64,000 bases of DNA from an uncultured Desulfobulbus sp. GTDB taxonomy: Bacteria; Desulfobacterota; Desulfobulbia; Desulfobulbales; Desulfobulbaceae. Under the pieces are notes generated by a model. It searched no databases. It worked only from the letters and a program-made list of their open reading frames with translations, and was not told the origin of the DNA. Positions 44,075 to 50,882 of this stretch are shown in pieces; the stretch's first letter is position 1; each line of letters begins with the position of its first letter. A program made the translations under genes and the position numbers. Location of the stretch: the NCBI RefSeq assembly GCF_963664075.1, contig NZ_OY760916.1, forward strand, positions 186,001-250,000. The letters are read 5' to 3'.

Positions 44075-45730
44075 ATGGCTGGTAAAGAACTCAAATACGG
44101 TGGCAAAGGCCGCGAGAAGATGCTGGCGGGCGTAAACGCCCTGGCAAACGCTGTAAAAGTTACCCTCGGTCCTAAAGGTCGTAACGTCCTGATCGAGAAA
44201 TCTTTCGGTGCACCTGTAATCACCAAAGACGGTGTAACCGTGGCTAAAGAGATCGAGCTGGAAGACAAGTTCGAGAACATGGGCGCACAGATGGTTAAGG
44301 AAGTTGCTTCCAAGACCTCTGATGTTGCCGGTGACGGTACCACCACCGCCACTGTTCTGGCGCAGGCTATCTACACCGAGGGAGCAAAACTGGTAGCTGC
44401 CGGTTCCAACCCCATGGAGATCAAACGCGGTATCGATTGCGCCGTAGCTGCTGTTGTTGCAGAGCTTGGTAAAATCGCCAACCCCACCAAAGAGCAGAAA
44501 GAGATCGCTCAGGTCGGTACCATCTCCGCCAACAACGACGAGACCATCGGTAACATCATTGCCGAGGCCATGGACAAAGTTGGTAAAGAGGGTGTTATCA
44601 CCGTAGAGGAAGCCAAATCCATGGAGACCTCTCTGGACGTGGTTGAGGGTATGCAGTTTGATCGCGGCTACCTCTCTCCCTACTTTGTGACCGATCCGGA
44701 GCGCATGGAAGTGAGCATGGATGAGCCCCTCATCCTCATCAACGAGAAAAAGATCTCCAACATGAAAGATCTGCTTCCCGTGCTCGAGGCTGTTGCCAAG
44801 ATGGGCAAACCCCTGTTCATCATCGCTGAGGATGTAGACGGCGAAGCACTGGCTACCCTGGTTGTCAACAAACTGCGTGGCACCCTGAACGTTGCTGCTG
44901 TTAAAGCTCCGGGCTTTGGCGATCGTCGTAAAGCAATGCTCGAGGATATTGCCACTCTCACCGGTGGTCAGGTTATCACCGAGGATCTGGGCATCAAGCT
45001 GGAGAACGTTACTGTAAACGATCTGGGTACCGCTAAACGCATCGTTGTCGACAAAGACAACACCACCATTATCGATGGTGCTGGCGACAAAGAGGCATTG
45101 GCTGCCCGCGTTAAGCAGATTCGCGCTCAGATCGAGGACACCACCTCTGATTACGATCGTGAGAAACTCCAAGAGCGTCTGGCCAAGTTGATCGGCGGTG
45201 TTGCAGTCATCAATGTCGGTGCTGCCACCGAAGTTGAGATGAAAGAGAAAAAAGCCCGTGTTGAGGATGCACTCAACGCTACCCGCGCTGCCGTCGAAGA
45301 GGGCATCGTTCCTGGTGGTGGTGTTGCTTACCTCCGCTGCTTGAAAGTGCTCGACACCCTCGAGCTCGAAGGTGAGCAGGCTCTGGGGATCAATATTATT
45401 CGTCGCGCTCTTGAGGAGCCTGTTCGTCAGATCGCTGCTAACGCCGGTCGCGAGGGTTCTGTTATCGTTGAGCACGTGAAAAACCTGGAAGGCCCCATGG
45501 GCTTCAACGCAGGTGTTGAGAAATACGAAGACCTGATCGAGGCTGGTGTTATCGATCCTGCCAAGGTTACCCGTTCTGCATTGCAGAATGCGGCTTCTGT
45601 TTCCGGTCTGCTTCTGACCACTGAGTGCATGATCGCAGACCTGCCGCAGGATGACGCAGCAGGTGGCGGTATGCCTCCTGGCGGAATGGGCGGCATGGGC
45701 GGCATGGGGGGAATGGGCGGCATGATGTAA
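44075..45730 (+). CDS. groEL: Chaperonin GroEL
   Basis: A 551-residue Hsp60 that refolds proteins in a double ring with GroES. It has the ATP-binding [28 protein letters not shown] and [14 protein letters not shown], the signature [14 protein letters not shown], and a C-terminal GGM tail ([15 protein letters not shown]). Codons are strongly biased, as for a highly expressed gene, which explains the long opposite-strand frame (586 codons) that mirrors it. AGGAG lies before the ATG. A strong terminator follows. Confidence 0.99.
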   Translation: MAGKELKYGGKGREKMLAGVNALANAVKVTLGPKGRNVLIEKSFGAPVITKDGVTVAKEIELEDKFENMGAQMVKEVASKTSDVAGDGTTTATVLAQAIYTEGAKLVAAGSNPMEIKRGIDCAVAAVVAELGKIANPTKEQKEIAQVGTISANNDETIGNIIAEAMDKVGKEGVITVEEAKSMETSLDVVEGMQFDRGYLSPYFVTDPERMEVSMDEPLILINEKKISNMKDLLPVLEAVAKMGKPLFIIAEDVDGEALATLVVNKLRGTLNVAAVKAPGFGDRRKAMLEDIATLTGGQVITEDLGIKLENVTVNDLGTAKRIVVDKDNTTIIDGAGDKEALAARVKQIRAQIEDTTSDYDREKLQERLAKLIGGVAVINVGAATEVEMKEKKARVEDALNATRAAVEEGIVPGGGVAYLRCLKVLDTLELEGEQALGINIIRRALEEPVRQIAANAGREGSVIVEHVKNLEGPMGFNAGVEKYEDLIEAGVIDPAKVTRSALQNAASVSGLLLTTECMIADLPQDDAAGGGMPPGGMGGMGGMGGMGGMM

Positions 45731-45771
45731 TGTCCCCAGACTAACCTGCGCTCAGGCCCAGCTTATCTGAT

Positions 45772-45812
45772 AAGCCCCCTGTTGAACTTTCGTTTGACAG
45801 GGGGCTTTTTTT
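45772..45812 (+). terminator. Intrinsic terminator of groESL
   Basis: Perfect 11-bp arms AAGCCCCCTGT and ACAGGGGGCTT with a 14-base loop are followed by seven T residues. Confidence 0.93.
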
Positions 45813-45860
45813 GTTGAGTTGAGCAAGGGGAAGGAAGGTGAAAGAGACAAGATTTTTTTC

Positions 45861-45889
45861 TTGACCATTATTTGAAAATAGTGCATAAT
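45861..45889 (+). promoter_or_regulatory. Promoter of tRNA-Met gene
   Basis: A -35 TTGACC (45861-45866), a 17-base spacer and a -10 CATAAT (45884-45889). The tRNA starts 36 bases downstream. Confidence 0.75.
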
Positions 45890-45924
45890 TGCTCGTCTCA
45901 AGCCCAGTAGCTTTTTCAAATACT

Positions 45925-46001
45925 GGCGATGTAGCTCAGATGGTTAGAGCATACGGCTCATATCCGTAGTGTCCGGGGTTCAATTCCCTGCATCGCCACC
46001 A
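45925..46001 (+). tRNA. tRNA-Met (CAT), target gene of the integrative element
   Basis: A 77-base cloverleaf. Acceptor GGCGATG pairs with CATCGCC, the D-arm is AGCTCAGATGGTTAGAGC, the anticodon arm is TACGGCTCATATCCGTA with CAT, the T-arm is CGGGGTTCAATTCCCTG, and CCA is encoded. The form fits elongator Met. Its 3' part from 45981 is a copy supplied by the inserted element, since the same 25 bases recur at 56598-56622. The tRNA stays intact. Confidence 0.95.
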
Positions 46002-46005
46002 TTTA
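45981..46005 (+). repeat. attL core: left direct repeat of the integrative element
   Basis: 25 bases starting CAATTCCCTGCATCGCCACC and ending ATTTA are identical to 56598-56622. The repeat covers half of the T-loop, the acceptor strand and CCA of the tRNA, the usual crossover region for tyrosine integrases. Confidence 0.95.
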
Positions 46006-46035
46006 ATAGGTTGAAACTGTTCAACCTCCATATAG

Positions 46036-46075
46036 AGACCTGGATTCAATCATTTGAGTCCAGGTCTTTTCTTTT
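46036..46075 (+). terminator. Element-borne terminator after the restored tRNA
   Basis: Arms AGACCTGGATTC and GAGTCCAGGTCT have one mismatch and an 8-base loop, then TTTTCTTTTT. It replaces the chromosomal terminator that was displaced to the far side of the element. Confidence 0.8.
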
Positions 46076-46096
46076 TGTGCCTCTCCTCGTTTAAAA

Positions 46097-46129
46097 GTGA
46101 CACTATTTTTGACACTAAAAGTGACACTA
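46097..46129 (+). repeat. Left arm-type integrase sites: three 9-bp repeats at 12-bp period
   Basis: GTGACACTA at 46097-46105, TTGACACTA at 46109-46117 and GTGACACTA at 46121-46129. The same word occurs twice with the same period just inside attR. They lie between attL and the integrase start, so they may also control the integrase promoter. Confidence 0.8.
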
Positions 46130-46158
46130 CTCGACGGTACAGCCTCTTGGAGTTCTCC

Positions 46159-47571
46159 ATGGAAGCGTACCTTATCAAGAACGCAATCGGTATTTATCAA
46201 TTTCGCCGCTTTGTTCCTCAAGATTTAGTTGTTATAGTTGGAAAGCGTGAGTTGCGGCGTAGTCTTAAGACGCGTTGTTCTCGGCAAGCTGCGCATTTGT
46301 GCCGCATGTATGCGGTCGAATGCGAGAACTATTTTCGATTCTTGCGAGAGCAGATGAGTAAAAAAAGCGAATTTGACAGCTGGGCGGCTCTTTCTCATCC
46401 AAAACCACTGCCGCCGTATGCCGTTATCAAAAACAATCAGATAACCGTTGACCCACGGTTCCAGGAGCTCGAAGATCGTATAAAAGCTTCCCTCGCACAA
46501 AACGCCGACGCGGGCGCAATCGTTCAACCTCCGAGCGGTTCCGTTGAAACGGTTTTCATGAGTAAAATCTTTACTGAATACTTAAAGGATCGTACTGCGC
46601 ATAAGTGGACGGATGCAGCGACGAGTGAGCCGTACGTGGATTCATGTAATTTGTGGTTGAAGATTGTCGGTGATCGAACATTGGCGTCGTACACGTATCG
46701 AGATGCGGAGGCGTTTCGAGATGGTTTGTTGAGGGTGCCGCCGCGTTGGTTGCGAGATGCCAAGCTGCGTTCGAAGTCCTTTAAGCAAGTGAGTTCGATG
46801 GCTGGTGAATGCATGCATCCGTCGACGGCTCGTGAGCATATGCGGCGTATCGCGAATTTTTTTGCATTTGCGATGGCTAGAGGTTTGACGGACAAGCAGA
46901 TTTTCACGGATGTGTTCGTCCGAGTCGAGCATTCGTCGTATGAGTCGTTTACGCTCGAGGAGCTTCAAAAGCTTTTTTCATGGGAGAATTTTGGGCGCTT
47001 CCAGCGGCGAAACAAGCCGTCGCATTATTGGGTTCCGTTGATTGCGTTGCATAGTGGCATGCGCATGGGGGAGATTTTTTTTCTCACGGTTGAGAGTGTG
47101 AAAAAGAGTACTGACGGATTTTGGTACTTTGATATTGCTCAGAATGTGAAGAATGCGCATTCGATACGACCGGTGCCGATACACTCGAAACTGCTTGAAC
47201 TTGGATTTTTGGAGTTTGTTGAGTCGAAGACGGAGCGTTTGTTTTCTGAGTACAAAGACCACAAAGGACAGGCTGGAGTGAAATTTACGGATGCGTTTGC
47301 GAGGTATCGTGCGAGCTGTTTTGATGCTGAGCCTCGTACGAAAGTATTTCACAGCTTTCGTCATACCGTCGCAGAGACTCTACAGATTGCGACGGCGAAG
47401 GCATTGAATCCGTTTATGTATTGTCGGTTGCTTGGTCACAAAACTGGTCAAATCACCGTCGACACGTACGGCGGTGATTATGACGTTCAGCAGTTGCATG
47501 AAATAATTGAGTTGCTCGAATTTAGCGACGTGCTGTCATCGATACCGAGATATTGTGATGTTAGTTGCTGA
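46159..47571 (+). CDS. Tyrosine integrase of the element
   Basis: A 470-residue tyrosine recombinase that should drive integration at tRNA-Met. The N-terminus (KNAIGIYQFRRFVPQDLVVIVGKRELRRSLKTR, in part) is the arm-binding or DUF6538-like domain seen in tRNA-targeting integrases of Proteobacteria. The core has the first Arg in LHSGMRMGEIFFL, HxxR in FHSFRHTVAETL, His in RLLGHKTGQITVDTYGG and the nucleophile Tyr in that last stretch. The ATG at 46159 is chosen because TTGGAG lies 6 bases upstream; the frame is open back to 46054, across the arm repeats. It overlaps the next gene by 14 bases. Confidence 0.92.
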   Translation: MEAYLIKNAIGIYQFRRFVPQDLVVIVGKRELRRSLKTRCSRQAAHLCRMYAVECENYFRFLREQMSKKSEFDSWAALSHPKPLPPYAVIKNNQITVDPRFQELEDRIKASLAQNADAGAIVQPPSGSVETVFMSKIFTEYLKDRTAHKWTDAATSEPYVDSCNLWLKIVGDRTLASYTYRDAEAFRDGLLRVPPRWLRDAKLRSKSFKQVSSMAGECMHPSTAREHMRRIANFFAFAMARGLTDKQIFTDVFVRVEHSSYESFTLEELQKLFSWENFGRFQRRNKPSHYWVPLIALHSGMRMGEIFFLTVESVKKSTDGFWYFDIAQNVKNAHSIRPVPIHSKLLELGFLEFVESKTERLFSEYKDHKGQAGVKFTDAFARYRASCFDAEPRTKVFHSFRHTVAETLQIATAKALNPFMYCRLLGHKTGQITVDTYGGDYDVQQLHEIIELLEFSDVLSSIPRYCDVSC

Positions 47572-48394
47572 AAACGTTGATGGCGTTCGTCGACCAGCTT
47601 TTGAGGCGGAAAAGAGTGAGCGTCCTTTTACGTGTCCGATTTGCAGGAAGACTGTTGTCTTGAAAAAAGGGAGTATTCGAGAGCATCATTATGCGCATGA
47701 ACCTGACTCCAATTGTGAATATGGCAAAGGCGAATCGCAGCTTCATTACAAAGTGAAGCGAGCGCTTTATCTTGCGCTGACGGAGCATCCGAATTGTCAA
47801 AAATGTGAGCTAGAGCGTGTTTTGAAAGGTGTGCGTCCAGATGTTAGCCTTGTGATTAACAATGCGTATGTCGCGATTGAGGTTCAGAAAAGTAATATTT
47901 CAATTGAGGATGTTGATCGGAGGATACGTGCGTATTCAAAATTGGGTATTCATTCGATATGGATTCTGCCAATCTCGTCTCCTAAAATGATGATGCATGC
48001 AGATGATGACGTTTATCGTTCGAAGAATTGGGAACGTCATTTACATCAGCTGCATAAAAATCGGTTGTATTATTGGCATTCGGATGCGTTGGTGATGCCG
48101 TATCATTACGGCGCATTTTACACGTACAAAGCACCAAAAGAGTGGTATGACGAGTATGGAAATGTGCAGTACGGTGGTGATACTTGGGAAGAAAAAAAGG
48201 CGCTGAAAAAGCCGATTCGTTTTCCTGGAAAGCCACTGCATTTGGCTGAAGATTTTGTACCGGTCGTGCTTGCATCAAATGCAAAGCTTTTTCTTGATCG
48301 AAATCAAGCATGGTGGTCGTCGTACTACGACACTTGGGATGCAATTATGCATGACCGATTATTTGATGCGGAAGCTCTAAAAGCTCCTAAATAG
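47558..48394 (+). CDS. CoiA-like nuclease-domain protein
   Basis: A 278-residue cytoplasmic protein. Residues about 28-55 contain CPICRKTVVLKKGSIREHHYAHEP, a zinc-finger-like motif with CxxC and HHxxH. Residues about 65-150 match the CoiA-like/PD-(D/E)XK nuclease pattern: ESQLHYKVKRALY, RPDVSLVINNAYVAIEVQKSNIS with D...ExQ catalytic spacing, then RIRAYSKLGIHSIWIL. CoiA proteins act in competence, but many members are found in mobile elements and may restrict DNA. It overlaps the integrase gene by 14 bases, so the two are cotranscribed, and an 11-bp hairpin follows. Nuclease activity is inferred from the pattern only. A defence or replication role is open. Confidence 0.8.
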   Translation: MLVAENVDGVRRPAFEAEKSERPFTCPICRKTVVLKKGSIREHHYAHEPDSNCEYGKGESQLHYKVKRALYLALTEHPNCQKCELERVLKGVRPDVSLVINNAYVAIEVQKSNISIEDVDRRIRAYSKLGIHSIWILPISSPKMMMHADDDVYRSKNWERHLHQLHKNRLYYWHSDALVMPYHYGAFYTYKAPKEWYDEYGNVQYGGDTWEEKKALKKPIRFPGKPLHLAEDFVPVVLASNAKLFLDRNQAWWSSYYDTWDAIMHDRLFDAEALKAPK

Positions 48395-48409
48395 CAGATA
48401 CAGACTACG

Positions 48410-48433
48410 CCCCAGTTCAGGACTGAACTGGGG
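48410..48433. terminator. Hairpin between convergent genes of the element
   Basis: CCCCAGTTCAG and CTGAACTGGGG are perfect 11-bp complementary arms with only GA between them. It has no T run, but it sits between two gene ends, so it is likely a bidirectional terminator. Confidence 0.55.
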
Positions 48434-48467
48434 TAACTGCTCTACCAATATCGACTGTTTCTCGGAT

Positions 48468-48995
48468 TTAGCTTTGTTGTTCTTCAAGGCTGTCAATGAG
48501 TTCCATTAATTCTTGGAGCGATTTGCTTGAGAAATAGAGTCGTTTCTTTTTGTCTCCGCCGTTTTCTTTTACTGAAAGTTCGCTGAGAAATTTTGAAAGA
48601 TCACGATAGATTTTGTCGAGATCTTCGCCGGCGGCTTTCTGTTCTTCTCGAATTTCACGAAATTGAAGATAGTACTTTCGTTTGAACGCGATAGCTTTCG
48701 AAGATTGCAGCTGTTGTTCAATTTTGAATTGTTTGAAAGCTGCCACGTACGGATACTCGAGGCTAAGCTTTCGTTTTGACTTTTTCGTGTGTTGTACGAC
48801 GTGATTGAGAAAATCAACATACGAAAAATGTGCCCCGAAGAATTCAGTAAAAATGCGCTTCTGGTCGTTCTCGCTGAGTACTGAAAATCGCTGAAGAATT
48901 CGTGCGATTCGTTGTTGTCGATTTGCATCTTCAATGTTCACTGATTTGTCTTTTGCTGGTGAGCGTGGGCGGAGTGCTGGTGCTGAAGATTCCAT
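48468..48995 (-). CDS. Unknown helical protein of the element
   Basis: A 175-residue, highly charged protein without membrane segments. It is predicted to be almost wholly helical: RQQRIARILQRFSVLSENDQKRIFTEFF, then a Lys-rich region with FKQFKIEQQLQSSKAIAFKRKYYLQFREIREEQKA (both in part), and a C-terminal coiled-coil-like ending ELMELIDSLEEQQ. I recognise no family. It is transcribed away from the 324-residue recombinase across a gap with a 10-bp inverted repeat, an arrangement typical of a regulator next to a divergent promoter, but no helix-turn-helix is evident. Confidence 0.6.
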   Translation of the reverse strand: MESSAPALRPRSPAKDKSVNIEDANRQQRIARILQRFSVLSENDQKRIFTEFFGAHFSYVDFLNHVVQHTKKSKRKLSLEYPYVAAFKQFKIEQQLQSSKAIAFKRKYYLQFREIREEQKAAGEDLDKIYRDLSKFLSELSVKENGGDKKKRLYFSSKSLQELMELIDSLEEQQS

Positions 48996-49134
48996 GATGT
49001 GTTCCCGATAATGTTTTGTAAGACCGCGCTTTATGTACGTTCAAAGCGTAAATTACGGCGAGTATTCTCGCATTTTGTTGAAAGTATAGCTTGAAGAAAA
49101 TTAGTAGTTTAAATGTCGATTTCTCCAGAGTAGG

Positions 49135-49165
49135 GGGACTAAAAAGCAAACTGCATTTTAGTCCC
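49135..49165. promoter_or_regulatory. Inverted repeat beside a divergent promoter
   Basis: Perfect 10-bp arms GGGACTAAAA and TTTTAGTCCC lie 11 bases apart. A -10-like TATAAT follows at 49177-49182, so the right arm covers its -35 region. A candidate operator for the rightward recombinase gene. Confidence 0.5.
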
Positions 49166-49206
49166 GGCGGTCATCGTATAATTTAATCAAACACTTATAT
49201 TGCATC

Positions 49207-50181
49207 ATGGCTTTACCGCAAAAAGTTGAGATTTCGCAGAAATTGTTGTTCGTTTTGATGTCATTTAAGAGAGGCTCGGTGCATCATCAGGTGCATCATG
49301 CGTTAGAGACGTTGACGCAACTTGGACAGAGCCGTCATCAAGCTAAGAGAGAAGCTCGTGCGTTGAATGCGAAGACTCCGCAGCAGATTGCGAAGCATAC
49401 TGGGATCTATTCGATACGAACTCGGAGGGCGTACCAGAATAGTTGTGCGGCGTTTTTGAAGTACTGTCGTGATGCGAAGAATTTCGCTTCGGAAGCGGAA
49501 CTTCGACCGACAAAGAATGCGCTCGAGATCACGCCGGAGCATGTCAAAAAGTACCTCTCGGAGCTTGCTGAAAGAGTGCCGAAATCGACGGTCATGGGAA
49601 CGTGCGCAGCGCTGTCGAAGTTCGCGACTGGCCTCAGCAATCTGGATCAGATTGATCGCAATTGGGACGGCGTTTTTAAAGCGTCGAAGCAAGGTTTGAA
49701 GACGCACAAGCCGGAACCAAGAGCGTACATAAATCCGCTTGGATTGATTGACGAGCTGCATGGAGTGTCGAAAATTTTGGCTGAATTGCAGCTCTACAAT
49801 GGTCTAAGAATTCATGAGATGTCGAAGCTGACAGCTGAAAATCTCGGATACAATTTTCTTCATTTGACGAATACAAAGGGCGGTCGATTTCGGACCACGA
49901 TACCGGTACCGAAGGAAACCTTCGCAAGCATCAAGTCAATTATTGAGCTCACTGGTTCTTTTGAGCCGGATCTTCGACGCTATGCGCATGAGCTTCGGAT
50001 TGCCGCCGAGAAATCTGGCCAGCCTGCAACCGGGTCGCATGGACTTCGTCACAACTATGCGCAATCGCGAATGTATGCGCTTGTTGATGGCGGCTTCACG
50101 TATGAAGAGGCCCGAAAAACGGTTGCGCAAGAGCTCGGTCACTCAAGACCCGGAATCGTCGAAACGTATTTGCGTCGATAA
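49207..50181 (+). CDS. Second tyrosine recombinase (Integrase_1-like, 324 aa)
   Basis: A 324-residue recombinase. The N-terminal 115 residues are a SAM-like DNA-binding domain (KHTGIYSIRTRRAYQNSCAAFLKYCRDAKNF, in part). The catalytic part has Arg in LQLYNGLRIHEMSKL, HGLRHNYAQSRM (HxxR), ELGHSRPGIVETYLRR (His and Tyr). This layout is like integrase-domain proteins carried by integrative conjugative elements and is distinct from the element's own integrase. A TATAAT lies 25 bases ahead of the ATG and no Shine-Dalgarno is seen, so it may be nearly leaderless. It ends one base from the convergent third recombinase. Its target site is unknown. Confidence 0.88.
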   Translation: MALPQKVEISQKLLFVLMSFKRGSVHHQVHHALETLTQLGQSRHQAKREARALNAKTPQQIAKHTGIYSIRTRRAYQNSCAAFLKYCRDAKNFASEAELRPTKNALEITPEHVKKYLSELAERVPKSTVMGTCAALSKFATGLSNLDQIDRNWDGVFKASKQGLKTHKPEPRAYINPLGLIDELHGVSKILAELQLYNGLRIHEMSKLTAENLGYNFLHLTNTKGGRFRTTIPVPKETFASIKSIIELTGSFEPDLRRYAHELRIAAEKSGQPATGSHGLRHNYAQSRMYALVDGGFTYEEARKTVAQELGHSRPGIVETYLRR

Positions 50182-50182
50182 C

Positions 50183-50743
50183 TCAGAGTTCGTATTTCAT
50201 GGGGAGTTCGAGTACTTCGGTGTCGTCGATACAGGCGTATCGGAGTGTTTCGCGCATATTGCGGTGGTTGAGTGCTTTTTGGAGAATTTCGAGTGGTGCG
50301 CCGCCGTGTTTTCGTTGGCCGTAGACGAATGTCTTGCGCAATGTGTGTGTGCCGAAGTTTCCTTGTAGTCCGAGCCATTCAGCCCATTGTTTGATGAGCG
50401 CGTAACCGCTTTGGTATGTGAGTGCTTTACCGCGGTTGGTTCCTTGAAAAATTGGTTCGTCGGCGTGATAGGTCGGGTTGGCTGCAAGCAGTTTTTCAAT
50501 TGCGTCGTGCATCGTTGTGTTGATGACGACAGCTCGTCGTTTTCCTGTTTTTTGTTCTTGAATTGTGAAGTGGTCGCCGACGGCGCGATTTTTGACATCG
50601 CTTACTTTTAAGCGAATGAGGTCGCTGAAGCGAAGGCCGCAGTTGATGCCGATGACAAAGAGCGCATAATTTCTCGGATGGTCCGAAAGGTGTTTTCGAA
50701 GTCGTGCGATGTCGTCTAGATCTTTGAACGGCTGAACATTCAT
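50183..50743 (-). CDS. Third tyrosine recombinase, catalytic domain only (186 aa)
   Basis: A 186-residue recombinase of the small FimB/FimE size class, lacking the N-terminal core-binding domain. Catalytic residues are all present: Arg in GINCGLRFSDLIRL, Lys region in EQKTGKRRAVVI, HxxR in HTLRKTFVYG, His in LNHRNMRETLRYA with the Tyr in that same stretch. The ATG at 50743 is preferred to 50758, since GAGG sits 7 bases upstream. A 40-bp perfect palindrome overlaps the region just upstream and may be its operator or recombination site. It is tail to tail with the 324-residue recombinase. Confidence 0.87.
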   Translation of the reverse strand: MNVQPFKDLDDIARLRKHLSDHPRNYALFVIGINCGLRFSDLIRLKVSDVKNRAVGDHFTIQEQKTGKRRAVVINTTMHDAIEKLLAANPTYHADEPIFQGTNRGKALTYQSGYALIKQWAEWLGLQGNFGTHTLRKTFVYGQRKHGGAPLEILQKALNHRNMRETLRYACIDDTEVLELPMKYEL

Positions 50744-50757
50744 GGGCGTACCTCTCA

Positions 50758-50797
50758 ACTAGTATGTTTGTGTTTGTAGCTGTACAAACATACTAGT
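50758..50797. repeat. Perfect palindromic site upstream of the third recombinase
   Basis: 14-bp arms ACTAGTATGTTTGT and its exact complement lie around a 12-base spacer. The size and symmetry resemble a recombinase core site or operator. A related palindrome lies at 50852-50882. Confidence 0.75.
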
Positions 50798-50851
50798 GAG
50801 AAGTTGGGCTGTCCGAATTTAGCAGTTTAGCGGGTTTTGCTGGGTGTTCGA

Positions 50852-50882
50852 ACTAGTATTTTTTGGGTCAAAAAGTACTAGC
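50852..50882. repeat. Second ACTAGTA palindrome at the primase gene end
   Basis: ACTAGTATTTTT on the left matches the inverse of AAAAAGTACTAGC on the right with one or two mismatches. It shares the outer ACTAGTA with the palindrome at 50758-50797. It could be a second binding site or the primase terminator. Confidence 0.55.

Noticed and set aside
43715-45475. 586-codon opposite-strand frame over groES/groEL
   Set aside because: It mirrors the strong codon bias of groEL. No ribosome-binding site, no protein family, and the chaperonin genes are certain.
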